Shown piece by piece: positions 44,337 to 53,021 of a stretch of DNA of 64,000 bases. A program made the position numbers and the translations under genes. Each line of letters begins with the position of its first letter. The first letter of the stretch is position 1. Source of the stretch: Gammaproteobacteria bacterium (lineage in GTDB: Bacteria > Pseudomonadota > Gammaproteobacteria > Steroidobacterales > Rariloculaceae). The stretch lies in NCBI GenBank assembly GCA_022820625.1, contig JAJEFE010000004.1:36530-100529 (forward strand), written 5' to 3'. The notes under the pieces were generated by a model. That model saw nothing but the letters and a program-made list of their open reading frames with translations. It did not search any database and was not told the origin of the DNA.

Positions 44337-45302
44337 CTATGGTTCAAGCAGCGACTGGACCAGATCCGCATAGTCCCGGGCCTGCTGCCGGCGCACATCC
44401 TGGTAACCGTCGCCGTCCAGGTACTCCGTATTTTCGCCAAGCTGGCCCATCATCTGGTGGTAGAGCGGTTCGTCCTGCATGCGGGCGAGAGCCTGGCGAA
44501 GGATAGTCAACCGATCCTCGGGGGTGCCTGCCGGCGCCATGATGACTCGGTGAATGAATCCCGTGGTGGGCGGCAGCCCGATCTCCACGAACGTGGGCAC
44601 GTTAGGGTCCATGCGCTCGGATCCGGCAGTGGCGAGAAGCCGCACCCTCCCGGCCTCGACGTCAGCGGCCACAGTGGCCGGAAACGCCATGGAGAAATCC
44701 ACATCGCCTGCCATGAGCGCCGCCTTGGCCGGCCCGCCGCCGCGGTACGGCACAAACCGGAAATGCAGATCCAGATTTCTCATGATCTGTAACCCGGGAA
44801 CGAAGAACGCCACCCACAGGCCGCTGTGCGAAAAGGTGATTTCGCCCGGCCGCGTCCGGGCGTCGGCCGCAAGTTGCGCCCAGGTCTCGTAGGGGCTGTC
44901 GGAGCGCACGATGATCGCGACCTGACCGTAGTTGACACGCGCCACGGGGACCAGATCGCGGTTGGTGTCATACGCATCATTGCGGAAGGTGTGCCGGTGA
45001 AGCTGGTCCCGGTAGTTGTCCGTAAAGAGCAGCGTGTAGCCGTCCGCCGGCGCTTGCACCGCTTCCAGCGTGCCCTTCTGGCCGGCCTGCCCGGGCACCA
45101 GCTTGATGAGCACGGGCTGGCCGAGATAGTCGGTCAGGAATCGCGTGAAGACCCGCGCATTGAGATCGCTGGAACCGCCCGCGGCGAAGGGCGTGACCAG
45201 GGTGATGGGTTTTTCGGGGTACTGGGCGTGGGCGGCAAGACCATACAACCCCGCCGCGATCAGAACGCCTAACCAGCCGAGTTGTGCAAACTTCACCCGC
45301 AT
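44337..45302 (-). CDS. Tripartite tricarboxylate transporter substrate-binding protein TctC (Bug family), system 2
   Basis: 321 residues. Signal peptide to AHAQ, mature start YPEKPITLVTPFAAGGSSDL, then GYTLLFTDNY and PGEITFSHSGLWVAFFVPGL and VPTFVEIGLPPTTGFIHRV, all standard Bug-family blocks. Periplasmic carboxylate receptor, ligand unknown. Here the receptor gene is last in the operon, after oxidoreductase, TctB and TctA. Confidence 0.93.
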   Translation of the reverse strand: MRVKFAQLGWLGVLIAAGLYGLAAHAQYPEKPITLVTPFAAGGSSDLNARVFTRFLTDYLGQPVLIKLVPGQAGQKGTLEAVQAPADGYTLLFTDNYRDQLHRHTFRNDAYDTNRDLVPVARVNYGQVAIIVRSDSPYETWAQLAADARTRPGEITFSHSGLWVAFFVPGLQIMRNLDLHFRFVPYRGGGPAKAALMAGDVDFSMAFPATVAADVEAGRVRLLATAGSERMDPNVPTFVEIGLPPTTGFIHRVIMAPAGTPEDRLTILRQALARMQDEPLYHQMMGQLGENTEYLDGDGYQDVRRQQARDYADLVQSLLEP

Positions 45303-45367
45303 CGATCACTCATACCGTGCCGAAAGCGCCGTCTCCCTCCGATTGGCGCCAACATTTTCCGCATCCA

Positions 45368-46894
45368 TTAATCGCTCCGTTCCGACAGCGCTGCCTCCCT
45401 CGCCAGCGCCCTCTCACGGAATCGCTTCATCCTTACCCCCAGCAGCGTCCCGATCACGGGCGTGGCCAATACCACGGCGGTCATTCCGAGCCGCTCGGTG
45501 AACGCGAATTGCAACCAGTCCGAGCCGGCCAGCGCCAGGGTCTGACCGAAACTGTACTCCAGTTCGCGCCCGAGGATGAACCCCATGACCATCGGCGCCA
45601 CATCGAACTTCGCCTCGCGCGCCGCGATCCCCACCAGTCCGAACCCGATCAGGGTAACGATATCGAAGGGGTTGCCCCGCGCGAGATAGGTGCCCGCGAA
45701 GGCCAGCATGATGGTGATCGGGATCAGCAGCGAGCGCTTGATGGTCACCACGCGGGCGAACAACGGGATCGTCATGTAGCCGATGATCACGAACAGCAGA
45801 TTGGCGAACACCATGGCGATCAGGATCGCGAACACGATGTCGCCGCTGGTCTCAAGCAGCGTGGGACCCGGCCGCAGGCCCTGCATCATGAAGGCGCCCA
45901 GCAGCAGCGCCGTCACCGCGTCGCCCGGAATGCCCAACGTCAGCAGCGGCACCATGGTGGGGCCGTTCACCGCGTTGTTGGCGGCCTCCGCGCCCGCCAC
46001 GCCGTCCAGTTCGCCCTTGCCGTAGCGCTCCGGGTGCTTCGAGGCGTTCTTGGCCGCGATGTAACCCATCATGGCGGCGATGGGCTGACCCAGCCCCGGC
46101 ACCAGGCCGATCCCGGTGCCGATGGCGGTGGAGCGAAAGATGGTGCGCAGGCTCCGCCTGAGTTCCGCCCAGCGCAGCCGGTCGCCGACGAAGCGCACCA
46201 CGCGGGACCCGGCGAGATCGCCTTCCCTGACCGCCGCGAAGATCTCCGGCAGCGCGAACAGCCCGATCAGCATCGGTATCAGGTGAAAGCCGTCGTAGAG
46301 TTCCTGGGTGCCGAACGTGTATCGGGGCATTCCCGAGAACGGATCCGCGCCGATGAAGCCGAACCATACGCCCAGGCAGAGCATGAGCAGTCCCTTGAGC
46401 ACCGGGCCGGTCGAGGTCACGGCGATGATGACCAGGCTCAGGAACATTACCGCGGCGATTTCCGGCGGGCCGAAGCCCAGCACGATGGCGGCGACGGGGA
46501 TGATCATCACCAGGGTGAAAAGGTCGCTGAAGGTGTCCGAGATAGCCGAAGCGAACAGGCCCATCTCGAGCGCCTTGCGCGGCTGCCCCTTCTTCGTCAG
46601 CCCATGCCCGTCGAATACCGTGGCGATGGAGGCCCCCGTGCCCGGCATGGAGATCAGGATGGCGGGCACGCTGCCGCCATAGATGCCGCCCTTGTAGACC
46701 CCGATCAGGAACGGGATCCCGATCAGCGGATCGCCCACCAGAAAGGAGATGGGCACCAGCACCGACATGCCCATGGACGTGGTAAAGCCGGGCAGCGAGC
46801 CCATCAGCATGCCCAGCAGAAGTCCGCCGGCGATCCACACGAAGGTGTCGACCCGCAGCGCGGCGTCCAGACCGGCGAGCAGCGTTTCGATCAT
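45368..46894 (-). CDS. Tripartite tricarboxylate transporter permease TctA, system 2
   Basis: 508 residues, about 12 hydrophobic segments. GGLLLGMLMGSLPGFTTSMG, YGGSVPAILISMPGTGASIA, FRSTAIGTGIGLVPGLGQPI and LTLGIPGDAVTALLLGAFMM are TctA signatures. Only moderately similar to system 1, so the two systems are not recent duplicates. 65 bp before TctC, 46 bp after TctB. Confidence 0.95.
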   Translation of the reverse strand: MIETLLAGLDAALRVDTFVWIAGGLLLGMLMGSLPGFTTSMGMSVLVPISFLVGDPLIGIPFLIGVYKGGIYGGSVPAILISMPGTGASIATVFDGHGLTKKGQPRKALEMGLFASAISDTFSDLFTLVMIIPVAAIVLGFGPPEIAAVMFLSLVIIAVTSTGPVLKGLLMLCLGVWFGFIGADPFSGMPRYTFGTQELYDGFHLIPMLIGLFALPEIFAAVREGDLAGSRVVRFVGDRLRWAELRRSLRTIFRSTAIGTGIGLVPGLGQPIAAMMGYIAAKNASKHPERYGKGELDGVAGAEAANNAVNGPTMVPLLTLGIPGDAVTALLLGAFMMQGLRPGPTLLETSGDIVFAILIAMVFANLLFVIIGYMTIPLFARVVTIKRSLLIPITIMLAFAGTYLARGNPFDIVTLIGFGLVGIAAREAKFDVAPMVMGFILGRELEYSFGQTLALAGSDWLQFAFTERLGMTAVVLATPVIGTLLGVRMKRFRERALAREAALSERSD

Positions 46895-46940
46895 TCGGTT
46901 CTTGGCCCGTCGTCTGAATGGTTTCGGCGCGGATCCGCCG

Positions 46941-47525
46941 CTAGAAGGCCGGCAGGAGCCGCAGCAACGGCGCCAGCGCCCGCTGCACCAAGTCGATTTC
47001 GGGCAGCGCCGTGCGCATCACGTGGGTCACCGCAATGTAGAAGCCCAGCGGGATCGCCAGGCTGATGCCCAGGATCTGCAGGGGCTTGCGGTTGCCTACC
47101 AGGATCGACGTGCTCGCCATGAGAATGAACATGGTGATGATGAATCCCAGTGTGTTGAGCACCAGCGCGCAAGCCACGGAGATGACCAGGAAGGCAAGCT
47201 GCCGCACCGTGCCCGCACGAGAGGCGGCCACATCATCGGGGCTGAGGGTGGCGGCACTGTCCGAGCCGGCGTCGCGGATGCGGATCCCCAGGAAGATCGC
47301 CGCCACGGCGACGGTGCCGGCCAGAATCAGGTAGGGAAAGACCCGCGGACTCATCGCCAGCAGATCCCGGTTCAGCGGTATCGGCGCATCGACGATGAGC
47401 CGGCCGCTGAAAAGGAGTGCGAGCACCGACAACACGAGCGCGACGGCGGCGAACCGCACGTCGGCCTGGCGCGCGAGCGCAGGGGCCGCGCCCGGGAGGT
47501 GGCGGCCCAGGATGCGGCGGATCAC
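46941..47525 (-). CDS. Tripartite tricarboxylate transporter small subunit TctB, system 2
   Basis: 194 residues, starting at GTG 47525 in a GTGA overlap with the oxidoreductase stop. Four membrane segments (FAAVALVLSVLALLFSG; YLILAGTVAVAAIFLGI; LVISVACALVLNTLGFIITM; ILGISLAIPLGFYIAVTHVM). Longer open frames upstream are antisense to nothing real: they run through the oxidoreductase gene in another frame. Confidence 0.87.
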   Translation of the reverse strand: MIRRILGRHLPGAAPALARQADVRFAAVALVLSVLALLFSGRLIVDAPIPLNRDLLAMSPRVFPYLILAGTVAVAAIFLGIRIRDAGSDSAATLSPDDVAASRAGTVRQLAFLVISVACALVLNTLGFIITMFILMASTSILVGNRKPLQILGISLAIPLGFYIAVTHVMRTALPEIDLVQRALAPLLRLLPAF

Positions 47526-48580
47526 GCGGCGGCTGAGGCCAGCACGGCTGCGCTCAGGGGCAGGTCGACCGCCTGGCTGCGCTCCACCGAGAGATCGGCG
47601 GCGATGTAGACGTCCATCACCCGGCGCGCGTCCTCGGCCGAGCACATCTCGGGCCGGTCGAAGGCCACCGCCTCGATCCAGTGGACCGTCTCGTTGTGCA
47701 TCGGGCCCGCGAAGACATGGTCCACCCGCTCGCCGGGCATGGCCGACATGGGCAACTGGATGCCCTTCTGCATGGTGTTGACGACCACGTCCCGATGGGT
47801 GTCGTCGATGACCAGCATCCCCTCGGTACCGGTGACCTCGATCCAGGTGCCGGAGTAGTTGGGATACCCCGGAGGCATGGTCCAGCCGGCGCCGATGGTG
47901 AGGACGACGCCGTTGTCCATGCTGATCATGATCCACTGGGCGTCCTCGGAGCCGGTGACATCCTGCATGGCCCCGTAGGCGGATTGCGAGTAGACGCGCA
48001 CCGGGTGCGCCGGTTCCATGAGCCAGAGCAGGAAGTCGATGTCGTGCGTGGCCTCCATGGCCGCCGGAGACAGCTTGATGCGGCCGCTGATCTTGTTGCC
48101 GAGCCCGCGGGTGAGGTGCCGGCTCACCACCGCGCAGACCGGATCGCCGATGGTCCCGTCCGACAGGCTCTTCTTCGCATACGCGAACTTGTGGTTGAAG
48201 CGCTGCGAGTAGCCGATGGCGAACTTCAGCCCCCTCGCCTTCTGGATGCGGATGAGTTCGTCGGCCTCATCAAGAGTCAGTGCCAACGGCTTCTCGAGGA
48301 AGACGTGCTTGCCCGCCAGCAGCGCGTCCCGGGCCATCGGGTAGTGCGTGGTCTCGGGCGTCGCCGAGATGATGATGGTGTCGATGGAGTCGTTGGCGAT
48401 GATGTCCTGGTAGTCCGCGGTCGCGGAGGCGGCCTGGGTCTTCGCGGCCACTTCGGCCAACCGCGCCTCGGCGATCTCGGCGATGTGCAGCTCATCCACC
48501 AGCGCGCTGGCGGCACAGGTATCGGCGCGGATGCCTCCGCACCAACCGGTGCCGATGATACCTACGTTGATTTGATTCAT
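47522..48580 (-). CDS. Gfo/Idh/MocA family oxidoreductase, first gene of TTT operon 2
   Basis: 352 residues from ATG 48580, with AGGGAGA upstream; the longer open frame adds 47 unconserved residues. Rossmann motif INVGIIGTGWCGGIRADTCA, HVFLEKPLALTLDEADELIR with the catalytic Lys, and EATHDIDFLLWLME in the C-terminal domain. NAD(P)-dependent sugar or polyol-type dehydrogenase. Its position ahead of TctB/A/C suggests it acts on the imported compound. Confidence 0.92.
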   Translation of the reverse strand: MNQINVGIIGTGWCGGIRADTCAASALVDELHIAEIAEARLAEVAAKTQAASATADYQDIIANDSIDTIIISATPETTHYPMARDALLAGKHVFLEKPLALTLDEADELIRIQKARGLKFAIGYSQRFNHKFAYAKKSLSDGTIGDPVCAVVSRHLTRGLGNKISGRIKLSPAAMEATHDIDFLLWLMEPAHPVRVYSQSAYGAMQDVTGSEDAQWIMISMDNGVVLTIGAGWTMPPGYPNYSGTWIEVTGTEGMLVIDDTHRDVVVNTMQKGIQLPMSAMPGERVDHVFAGPMHNETVHWIEAVAFDRPEMCSAEDARRVMDVYIAADLSVERSQAVDLPLSAAVLASAAA

Positions 48581-48943
48581 GGGGTGTCTCCCTGTTTTGG
48601 CGGCCGATTCTCGCGTGACGCGCTTCCGTCGCGATGCGCCGGTCCATTGTACGAGATCGGACAGGCTAGTAAAGAAAGCGTGCTGCACGGCAATCGTTGC
48701 CGCTATCGCGATCCTGCTCAATAGCTTGCATCTATCGGAGCCGCTGCGGACAAATGTATGTTTGGACCAGATTCGTGACCGGTTTACGACTTCTAATCTC
48801 GCACTCTTGCCGAGTTTCTAACGGCGAAAGTCTGCTGCCGGATTGTTACGTTAGTCGTCGGTTCGACGGTTAGTCCGATTCGAGCCACAAGTGGCGGTCC
48901 CTCAGGACCGCGTGAGGAAATAACGAGACGAGAGGAAAAATTC
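48581..48943. promoter_or_regulatory. 363-bp intergenic region with hairpins ahead of the peptide genes
   Basis: No convincing gene. It separates the divergent oxidoreductase/TTT operon and the peptide-export locus, so it must hold both promoters. Inverted repeats: CGTCG/CGACG (48856-48868, loop GTT), flanked by two copies of GTTAGTC; and GCGGTCC/GGACCGC (48894-48911, perfect 7-bp stem, 4-base loop) about 32 bp before the first peptide gene, likely in its mRNA leader. GAGAGGAAAAA serves as ribosome-binding site. Confidence 0.5.
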
Positions 48944-49174
48944 ATGAGAACGCTAAGTGTATTGGAAATGGATGCTGTCTCCGGTGGAGAGAAAACGCGT
49001 CTGCAAAACTTGGGTCAGTGCGTAGCTGAGACAGTAATGGCGGGTGCCGCCGGCGTGGCGCTTGGAATGCCCCTAGCGCCAGCTACCGGGGGGTTGTCCA
49101 TGAAAGTCGGGGCTGCCCTGGGCATGATTGGCACGGTGATCGGAGCTGACTCCTGCATCGCCGCACTGACCTAG
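48944..49174 (+). CDS. Double-glycine leader peptide, putative bacteriocin/microcin precursor A
   Basis: 76 residues. The leader MRTLSVLEMDAVSGG (Gly14-Gly15) is a classical double-glycine leader cleaved by C39 peptidases. The predicted 61-residue core, starting EKTRLQNLGQC, is hydrophobic and Gly/Ala-rich, with two cysteines (Cys26 and Cys71) that could form a disulfide and GxxxG spacings (Gly37/Gly41, Gly56/Gly60). Such cores are typical of membrane-active class II bacteriocins. The exporter genes lie downstream on the same strand. Activity is inferred. Confidence 0.82.
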   Translation: MRTLSVLEMDAVSGGEKTRLQNLGQCVAETVMAGAAGVALGMPLAPATGGLSMKVGAALGMIGTVIGADSCIAALT

Positions 49175-49333
49175 CCTCTTTGCTGATGCCAACAGTCCTG
49201 TAATCCCAAAGCCCGCCCTTGACATCCTTGGGCTGTGTCGCGGTTACGAAATCAAGAGACGGCAAACGCGACTTTGCACTGACGGATTCCAGGACAAACA
49301 CCCCAACCGCCAATTTTGACCAGGAGTATCAAG

Positions 49334-49513
49334 ATGAGAACCTTGAACGAAACAGAAATGCACGCCGTCGCCGGCGGCGTCGCGCCGATTCCGCAACTTC
49401 CGCCCGGCCCAACTTGTGAACCGCCTCAATCCCGTGAGGAAAAAATGCAAATTCGCCAGTGGTGGAAGGAACGGCAAGAGAACGAATGGTTCCGGAGTCG
49501 TGGAAACCATTGA
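49334..49513 (+). CDS. Double-glycine leader peptide, putative secreted peptide B
   Basis: 59 residues from ATG 49334, with AGGAG eight bases before. The leader MRTLNETEMHAVAGG matches that of peptide A at MRTL, EM, AV and GG. The predicted 44-residue core is unlike A: a proline-rich start (VAPIPQLPPGPTCEPP, one cysteine) then a highly charged, Trp-containing tail (RQWWKERQENEWFRSRG). It has no hydrophobic stretch, so it is not a typical pore former. It could be a partner, a signal peptide or a precursor to be modified. 160 bp after peptide A. Confidence 0.78.
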   Translation: MRTLNETEMHAVAGGVAPIPQLPPGPTCEPPQSREEKMQIRQWWKERQENEWFRSRGNH

Positions 49514-49551
49514 TTCCATAGTCACCAGGGAGCGATTTCACTAACCGGACA

Positions 49552-49588
49552 GGACGGCGAAGGCGCGGTTCTTCCGCGCCCGCCGTCC
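49552..49588 (+). terminator. Strong hairpin between peptide genes and exporter genes (attenuator candidate)
   Basis: GGACGGCG (49552-49559) pairs with CGCCGTCC (49581-49588), and GGCGCGG (49562-49568) with CCGCGCC (49574-49580), leaving only a two-base AA bulge and a TTCTT loop: 15 GC-rich base pairs. There is no T-run after it. Placed 38 bp after peptide B's stop and 25 bp before hlyD, it may reduce read-through or protect the peptide mRNA. Confidence 0.65.
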
Positions 49589-49613
49589 GACTTCCCGGTA
49601 ACACCCATTCGCC

Positions 49614-50885
49614 ATGTCGAGACAGCCCCCTGCCAGCGGTAATCTGCCGTTGTTCCGCGACGAAGCCCTGGAGCGTTTCCGCGCTTCGGCCTGGCAACCG
49701 CCCCTTCTTTCGAGGCCCGTTTCCGCATGGGCATTGACGGCGCTTGCATTGATAGCCGCCGCTGCCTTCATTGCATTCGCTGCCACGTTCGAATTTGCCC
49801 GGAAGGAGCAGGTACGAGGCTACCTGACCCCGGCCGATGGATGGTCTCGGGTTACAGCCAAGTCCTTCGGCGTTGTTCGGCGCCGCCTGGCGAACCCGCG
49901 GGATCATGTTCGCACCGGCGATGTGCTGATGGAAATATCTCCCGGGGACGGCGTGCAGCAGGCGGTGACGGTCCAGGACCGGATGCTCGAGGAGATCCAG
50001 GGACGGCGCACGGCGCTCGATGAGCGAGTTCACCTTGTCGCGCGCGACTACGAGCAGGAAACCACCCTGTTGGAACGCGCGGCCAAAGCGGACCGCCGCG
50101 AACTGGAGCGGCTGGAGGACGAAATCGAACTGGCCCAGGTTCGCGCGCGAATCGCGCGGCAGCGATACCTGGACGGTGTGCGTCTGACCGACTCCGGCGC
50201 CCTGGCGCCGGTGGACACGATCCAGCTCGAGGATGACATGCAGTCGCGGCTCCTGGTGCTTTCCGAGCGGCGCCGAACGGCGGATCGGTTGCGCGCGTCT
50301 CTCGCGGCACACGCCGCCCGCATGGCACGACTGGAGATCGACAGAGACCTGAATGCGGCGGCCATCCGCGAGCAGGATCATGCATTGGCCATGGAAGAGT
50401 CGCGCATTCGCGGAGAAGGCGCCCATCGCCTGCTGGCGCCCAGGGACGGCATGGTTGTTTCGGTGCGGGTCGATGCCGGCGATGGCGTTCAGCCGGGTCA
50501 GGCGCTGCTGGACATCGTTCCACGGGGCAGCGTCCTGCTGGGACGGCTGTTCGTTCCGTCAACCGCAATGGGGTTCGTCGAACCCGGCCAGGAAGTGCGC
50601 ATATACCTGGACGCCTTCCCCTACGAACGCCACGGCGCCCAGTCAGGGCGGGTGAGTTCGGTATCAGCCACGGCGCTGACCCAGGGCGAATCGCCGATAG
50701 TCCAAACACAGGTCGGCGCCCACTACCGGGTTGACGTCGAGTTTCCCGACGGCTTCACGCTTTCGCCACTGCAGTTACAGGCGCTGCGCCCCGGAATGAC
50801 GGTGACGGCGGACCTGGTCCGCGACTACGGCACGCTGCTGGACTGGATCATGGAGCCGCTACAAGGCGCCGCCCGCCGCCTCTGA
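49614..50885 (+). CDS. HlyD-family membrane-fusion (periplasmic adaptor) protein
   Basis: 423 residues. One membrane anchor at about residues 37-60 (VSAWALTALALIAAAAFIAF), then FEFARKEQVRGYLTPADGWS, a lipoyl-like half, a long alpha-helical hairpin (about 110-270: LERAAKADRRELERLEDEIE) and LLAPRDGMVVSVRVDAGDGV. This is the adaptor that links an inner-membrane peptide exporter to a TolC-type outer-membrane channel. No TolC gene is in the window. Lies between the peptides and the peptidase-ABC gene. Confidence 0.92.
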   Translation: MSRQPPASGNLPLFRDEALERFRASAWQPPLLSRPVSAWALTALALIAAAAFIAFAATFEFARKEQVRGYLTPADGWSRVTAKSFGVVRRRLANPRDHVRTGDVLMEISPGDGVQQAVTVQDRMLEEIQGRRTALDERVHLVARDYEQETTLLERAAKADRRELERLEDEIELAQVRARIARQRYLDGVRLTDSGALAPVDTIQLEDDMQSRLLVLSERRRTADRLRASLAAHAARMARLEIDRDLNAAAIREQDHALAMEESRIRGEGAHRLLAPRDGMVVSVRVDAGDGVQPGQALLDIVPRGSVLLGRLFVPSTAMGFVEPGQEVRIYLDAFPYERHGAQSGRVSSVSATALTQGESPIVQTQVGAHYRVDVEFPDGFTLSPLQLQALRPGMTVTADLVRDYGTLLDWIMEPLQGAARRL

Positions 50886-50912
50886 TCCGTCATCGCCAGC
50901 GACTTCACGAAC

Positions 50913-52952
50913 ATGCGCTTACCTGTCATTCTGCAGGCGGACCGCTCCGAATGCGGTCTGGCGTGTCTGGCAATGGTTGCTGGCTACTATGGCCACCACG
51001 CCACGCTGCGGGAACTGCGGGCCCGGTTTCGAATGTCCATGCGTGGCGCGACGCTGACCAAACTGCATGACTGCGGCGAACAATTGGGCCTGAACTGTCG
51101 TGCCGTGCGAGTGGAGTTGGAAGAGCTGAAACAGTTACGGGCACCCGCCATCCTGCACTGGAATTTCGATCACTTCGTCGTTCTGAAGTCGGTTAACCGG
51201 CGTAGGGTGAACATCGTCGACCCGGCTCTGGGTACGCGCCGGCTCAGCTTTGATGAAGTTTCCAGCCGCTTTACGGGCGTCGCCCTGGAGCTGGCGCCCA
51301 CCCCGGCGCTTGCGAGGAGAAAGGCCGCAGATTCGGTCAGGTTGTCATCCTTCCTGACCGCTTTCAGGGGTTTGGCCGGACCGCTGGGTGCGGTCTTCGC
51401 GATGACCGTGCTGCTGCAGGTCTTTGCGCTGGCGATGCCGTTGCAGATGCAGTTCACCGTGGATCAGGGCATCCGTCAGGGAGACATGAACATCGTTGTC
51501 GCCCTGGCGGTAGGGTTCGGCACGATTGCCGTCATCTCCGCCCTCACCGGCTACTTTCGTTCGCTTCTTGTGCTCTACGCAGGCAACACCGCCGCGTTCC
51601 GCATGGTGGGTGGATTGGCCCACCACCTGCTGCGTCTGCCCGATGCCTGGTTCACCGCCCGCCACCCTGGCGACGTCCTGTCCCGTTTCAACTCGATGAC
51701 CCCGATCCGCGAGTTTCTCATGAACGGCGCCTTCGCCATGCTGGTGGACACGATCATGGCCATCGGTGCTATCGCGGTCCTGCTGCTGTACTCGTGGCAG
51801 ATGGCGCTGGCGCTGTGCGGATTCCTGGCGCTCTCGTCCGGGCTCAGGCTGGCCACTTACGCTCCGCTCAAACACCTGACCCACGAGTCCATCGCCGCCG
51901 GGGCGCTGGAAGAATCGAGTTTCATCGAGAATGTTCAGCGCCACCGCTCGATCAAGCTCCTGGGCGCCGAAGCCGACCGCGAGGATGCCTGGGGCGAACG
52001 CTACGTCACCTCGATCAACGCCGAGGCGCGGCTGCGCCGGTTCGGCATCCACCTGCAATTGGGCACGTCCACGATTGCTGCCTTCGAGAGCGCGGTCATG
52101 CTGTTCATGGGCGCTTCCCAGGTCATTGAGGGCGCGTTCACCCTGGGCATGCTGTTCGCCTTCACTTCGTACAGCGGCATGTTCTCCACACGTGTGCACG
52201 CGCTGATTCTCGCGCTGGTGGACATGCGGATGCTCAAGCTGCATCGGGAACGTATCGCCGACATCGGTCTGGAACAGCGCGAAGTGCCGCCTGGAACGTA
52301 CGGTATCCGCTACGAACTGCGCGGTGAAATCTCCGTTCGGTCGTTGAGTTACGCCTACAACGATGAAGAGGGCGCCGTGCTTCGGAACCTGGACCTGCAT
52401 GTGACGCCTGGCGAATTCCTGGCTGTCTCCGGCGAATCCGGGGCCGGCAAATCGACCCTGGTCAAGCTACTCGCCAAGCTACTGGTCCCCAGTGAGGGGA
52501 AAATACAGGTTGATGGACGCGATCTGCGGCTGCTGGATACCGCCCACTACCGCCGGCAGTTGGGAGTGGTGATGCAGGACGACGACCTGCTGTCCGGCTC
52601 GCTGTTGGAGAACATCGCCGTGGGCGAGGCACAGCCGGATCTGGAGCGCGCTGCCCAGGCGGCGCAACTGGCTTGTATCGACGAGGACATTCGGCGCATG
52701 CCCATGCAATACCTCACTCTCGTGGGCCACATGGGTTCGACCCTTTCCGGAGGGCAGCGCCAGCGGGTTATGATCGCCCGCGCTGTTTACCGCTGTCCAC
52801 GTATCCTGTTGCTCGACGAGGGCACCGCGCATCTCGACGATACCCTGCAGAGGCAGGTTCTCGGCAACCTCGCCGGACTTGGCATGACGATGATCGCCGT
52901 GACCCATGACCCGCGGGTGCTGGAATGCGCGGACCGATGCGTGCGAATCTAA
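50913..52952 (+). CDS. Peptidase-containing ABC transporter (C39 peptidase, membrane domain, ATPase)
   Basis: 679 residues in the full PCAT layout. The C39 peptidase has Cys14 (RSECGLACLAMVAGYYG), His87 (WNFDHFVVLKSV) and Asp103 (NIVDPALGTRR). Six membrane helices span about 150-430. The ATPase has Walker A GESGAGKST (about 507-515), signature LSGGQRQR (about 611), and Walker B plus D-loop LLLDEGTAHLD (about 632-642). It cleaves double-glycine leaders and exports the cores, here most likely peptides A and B. 27 bp after HlyD. No residue needed for peptidase or ATPase function is missing. Confidence 0.95.
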   Translation: MRLPVILQADRSECGLACLAMVAGYYGHHATLRELRARFRMSMRGATLTKLHDCGEQLGLNCRAVRVELEELKQLRAPAILHWNFDHFVVLKSVNRRRVNIVDPALGTRRLSFDEVSSRFTGVALELAPTPALARRKAADSVRLSSFLTAFRGLAGPLGAVFAMTVLLQVFALAMPLQMQFTVDQGIRQGDMNIVVALAVGFGTIAVISALTGYFRSLLVLYAGNTAAFRMVGGLAHHLLRLPDAWFTARHPGDVLSRFNSMTPIREFLMNGAFAMLVDTIMAIGAIAVLLLYSWQMALALCGFLALSSGLRLATYAPLKHLTHESIAAGALEESSFIENVQRHRSIKLLGAEADREDAWGERYVTSINAEARLRRFGIHLQLGTSTIAAFESAVMLFMGASQVIEGAFTLGMLFAFTSYSGMFSTRVHALILALVDMRMLKLHRERIADIGLEQREVPPGTYGIRYELRGEISVRSLSYAYNDEEGAVLRNLDLHVTPGEFLAVSGESGAGKSTLVKLLAKLLVPSEGKIQVDGRDLRLLDTAHYRRQLGVVMQDDDLLSGSLLENIAVGEAQPDLERAAQAAQLACIDEDIRRMPMQYLTLVGHMGSTLSGGQRQRVMIARAVYRCPRILLLDEGTAHLDDTLQRQVLGNLAGLGMTMIAVTHDPRVLECADRCVRI

Positions 52953-52977
52953 ACCGGCGCCGGGTGCGGTTCGGGGG

Positions 52978-53001
52978 GGGTGCATTGAGCACCCTGTTTT
53001 T
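52978..53001 (+). terminator. Intrinsic terminator of the peptide-export operon
   Basis: GGGTGC (52978-52983) and GCACCC (52989-52994) form a 6-bp stem with loop ATTGA, followed by TGTTTTT (52995-53001). It lies 26 bp after the ABC transporter stop and before the convergent gene. Confidence 0.8.
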
Positions 53002-53021
53002 CTCTCCGAACGCTTGTACTG

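Noticed and set aside
45284..47065. 593-codon plus-strand open frame across TctA of system 2
   Set aside because: Extreme His/Gln/Arg/Asp content; antisense of membrane-protein codons.
49219..49250. TTGACA hexamer between the two peptide genes as a separate promoter for peptide B
   Set aside because: The -35 is perfect, but no convincing -10 lies at 16-18 bases; not enough to call.
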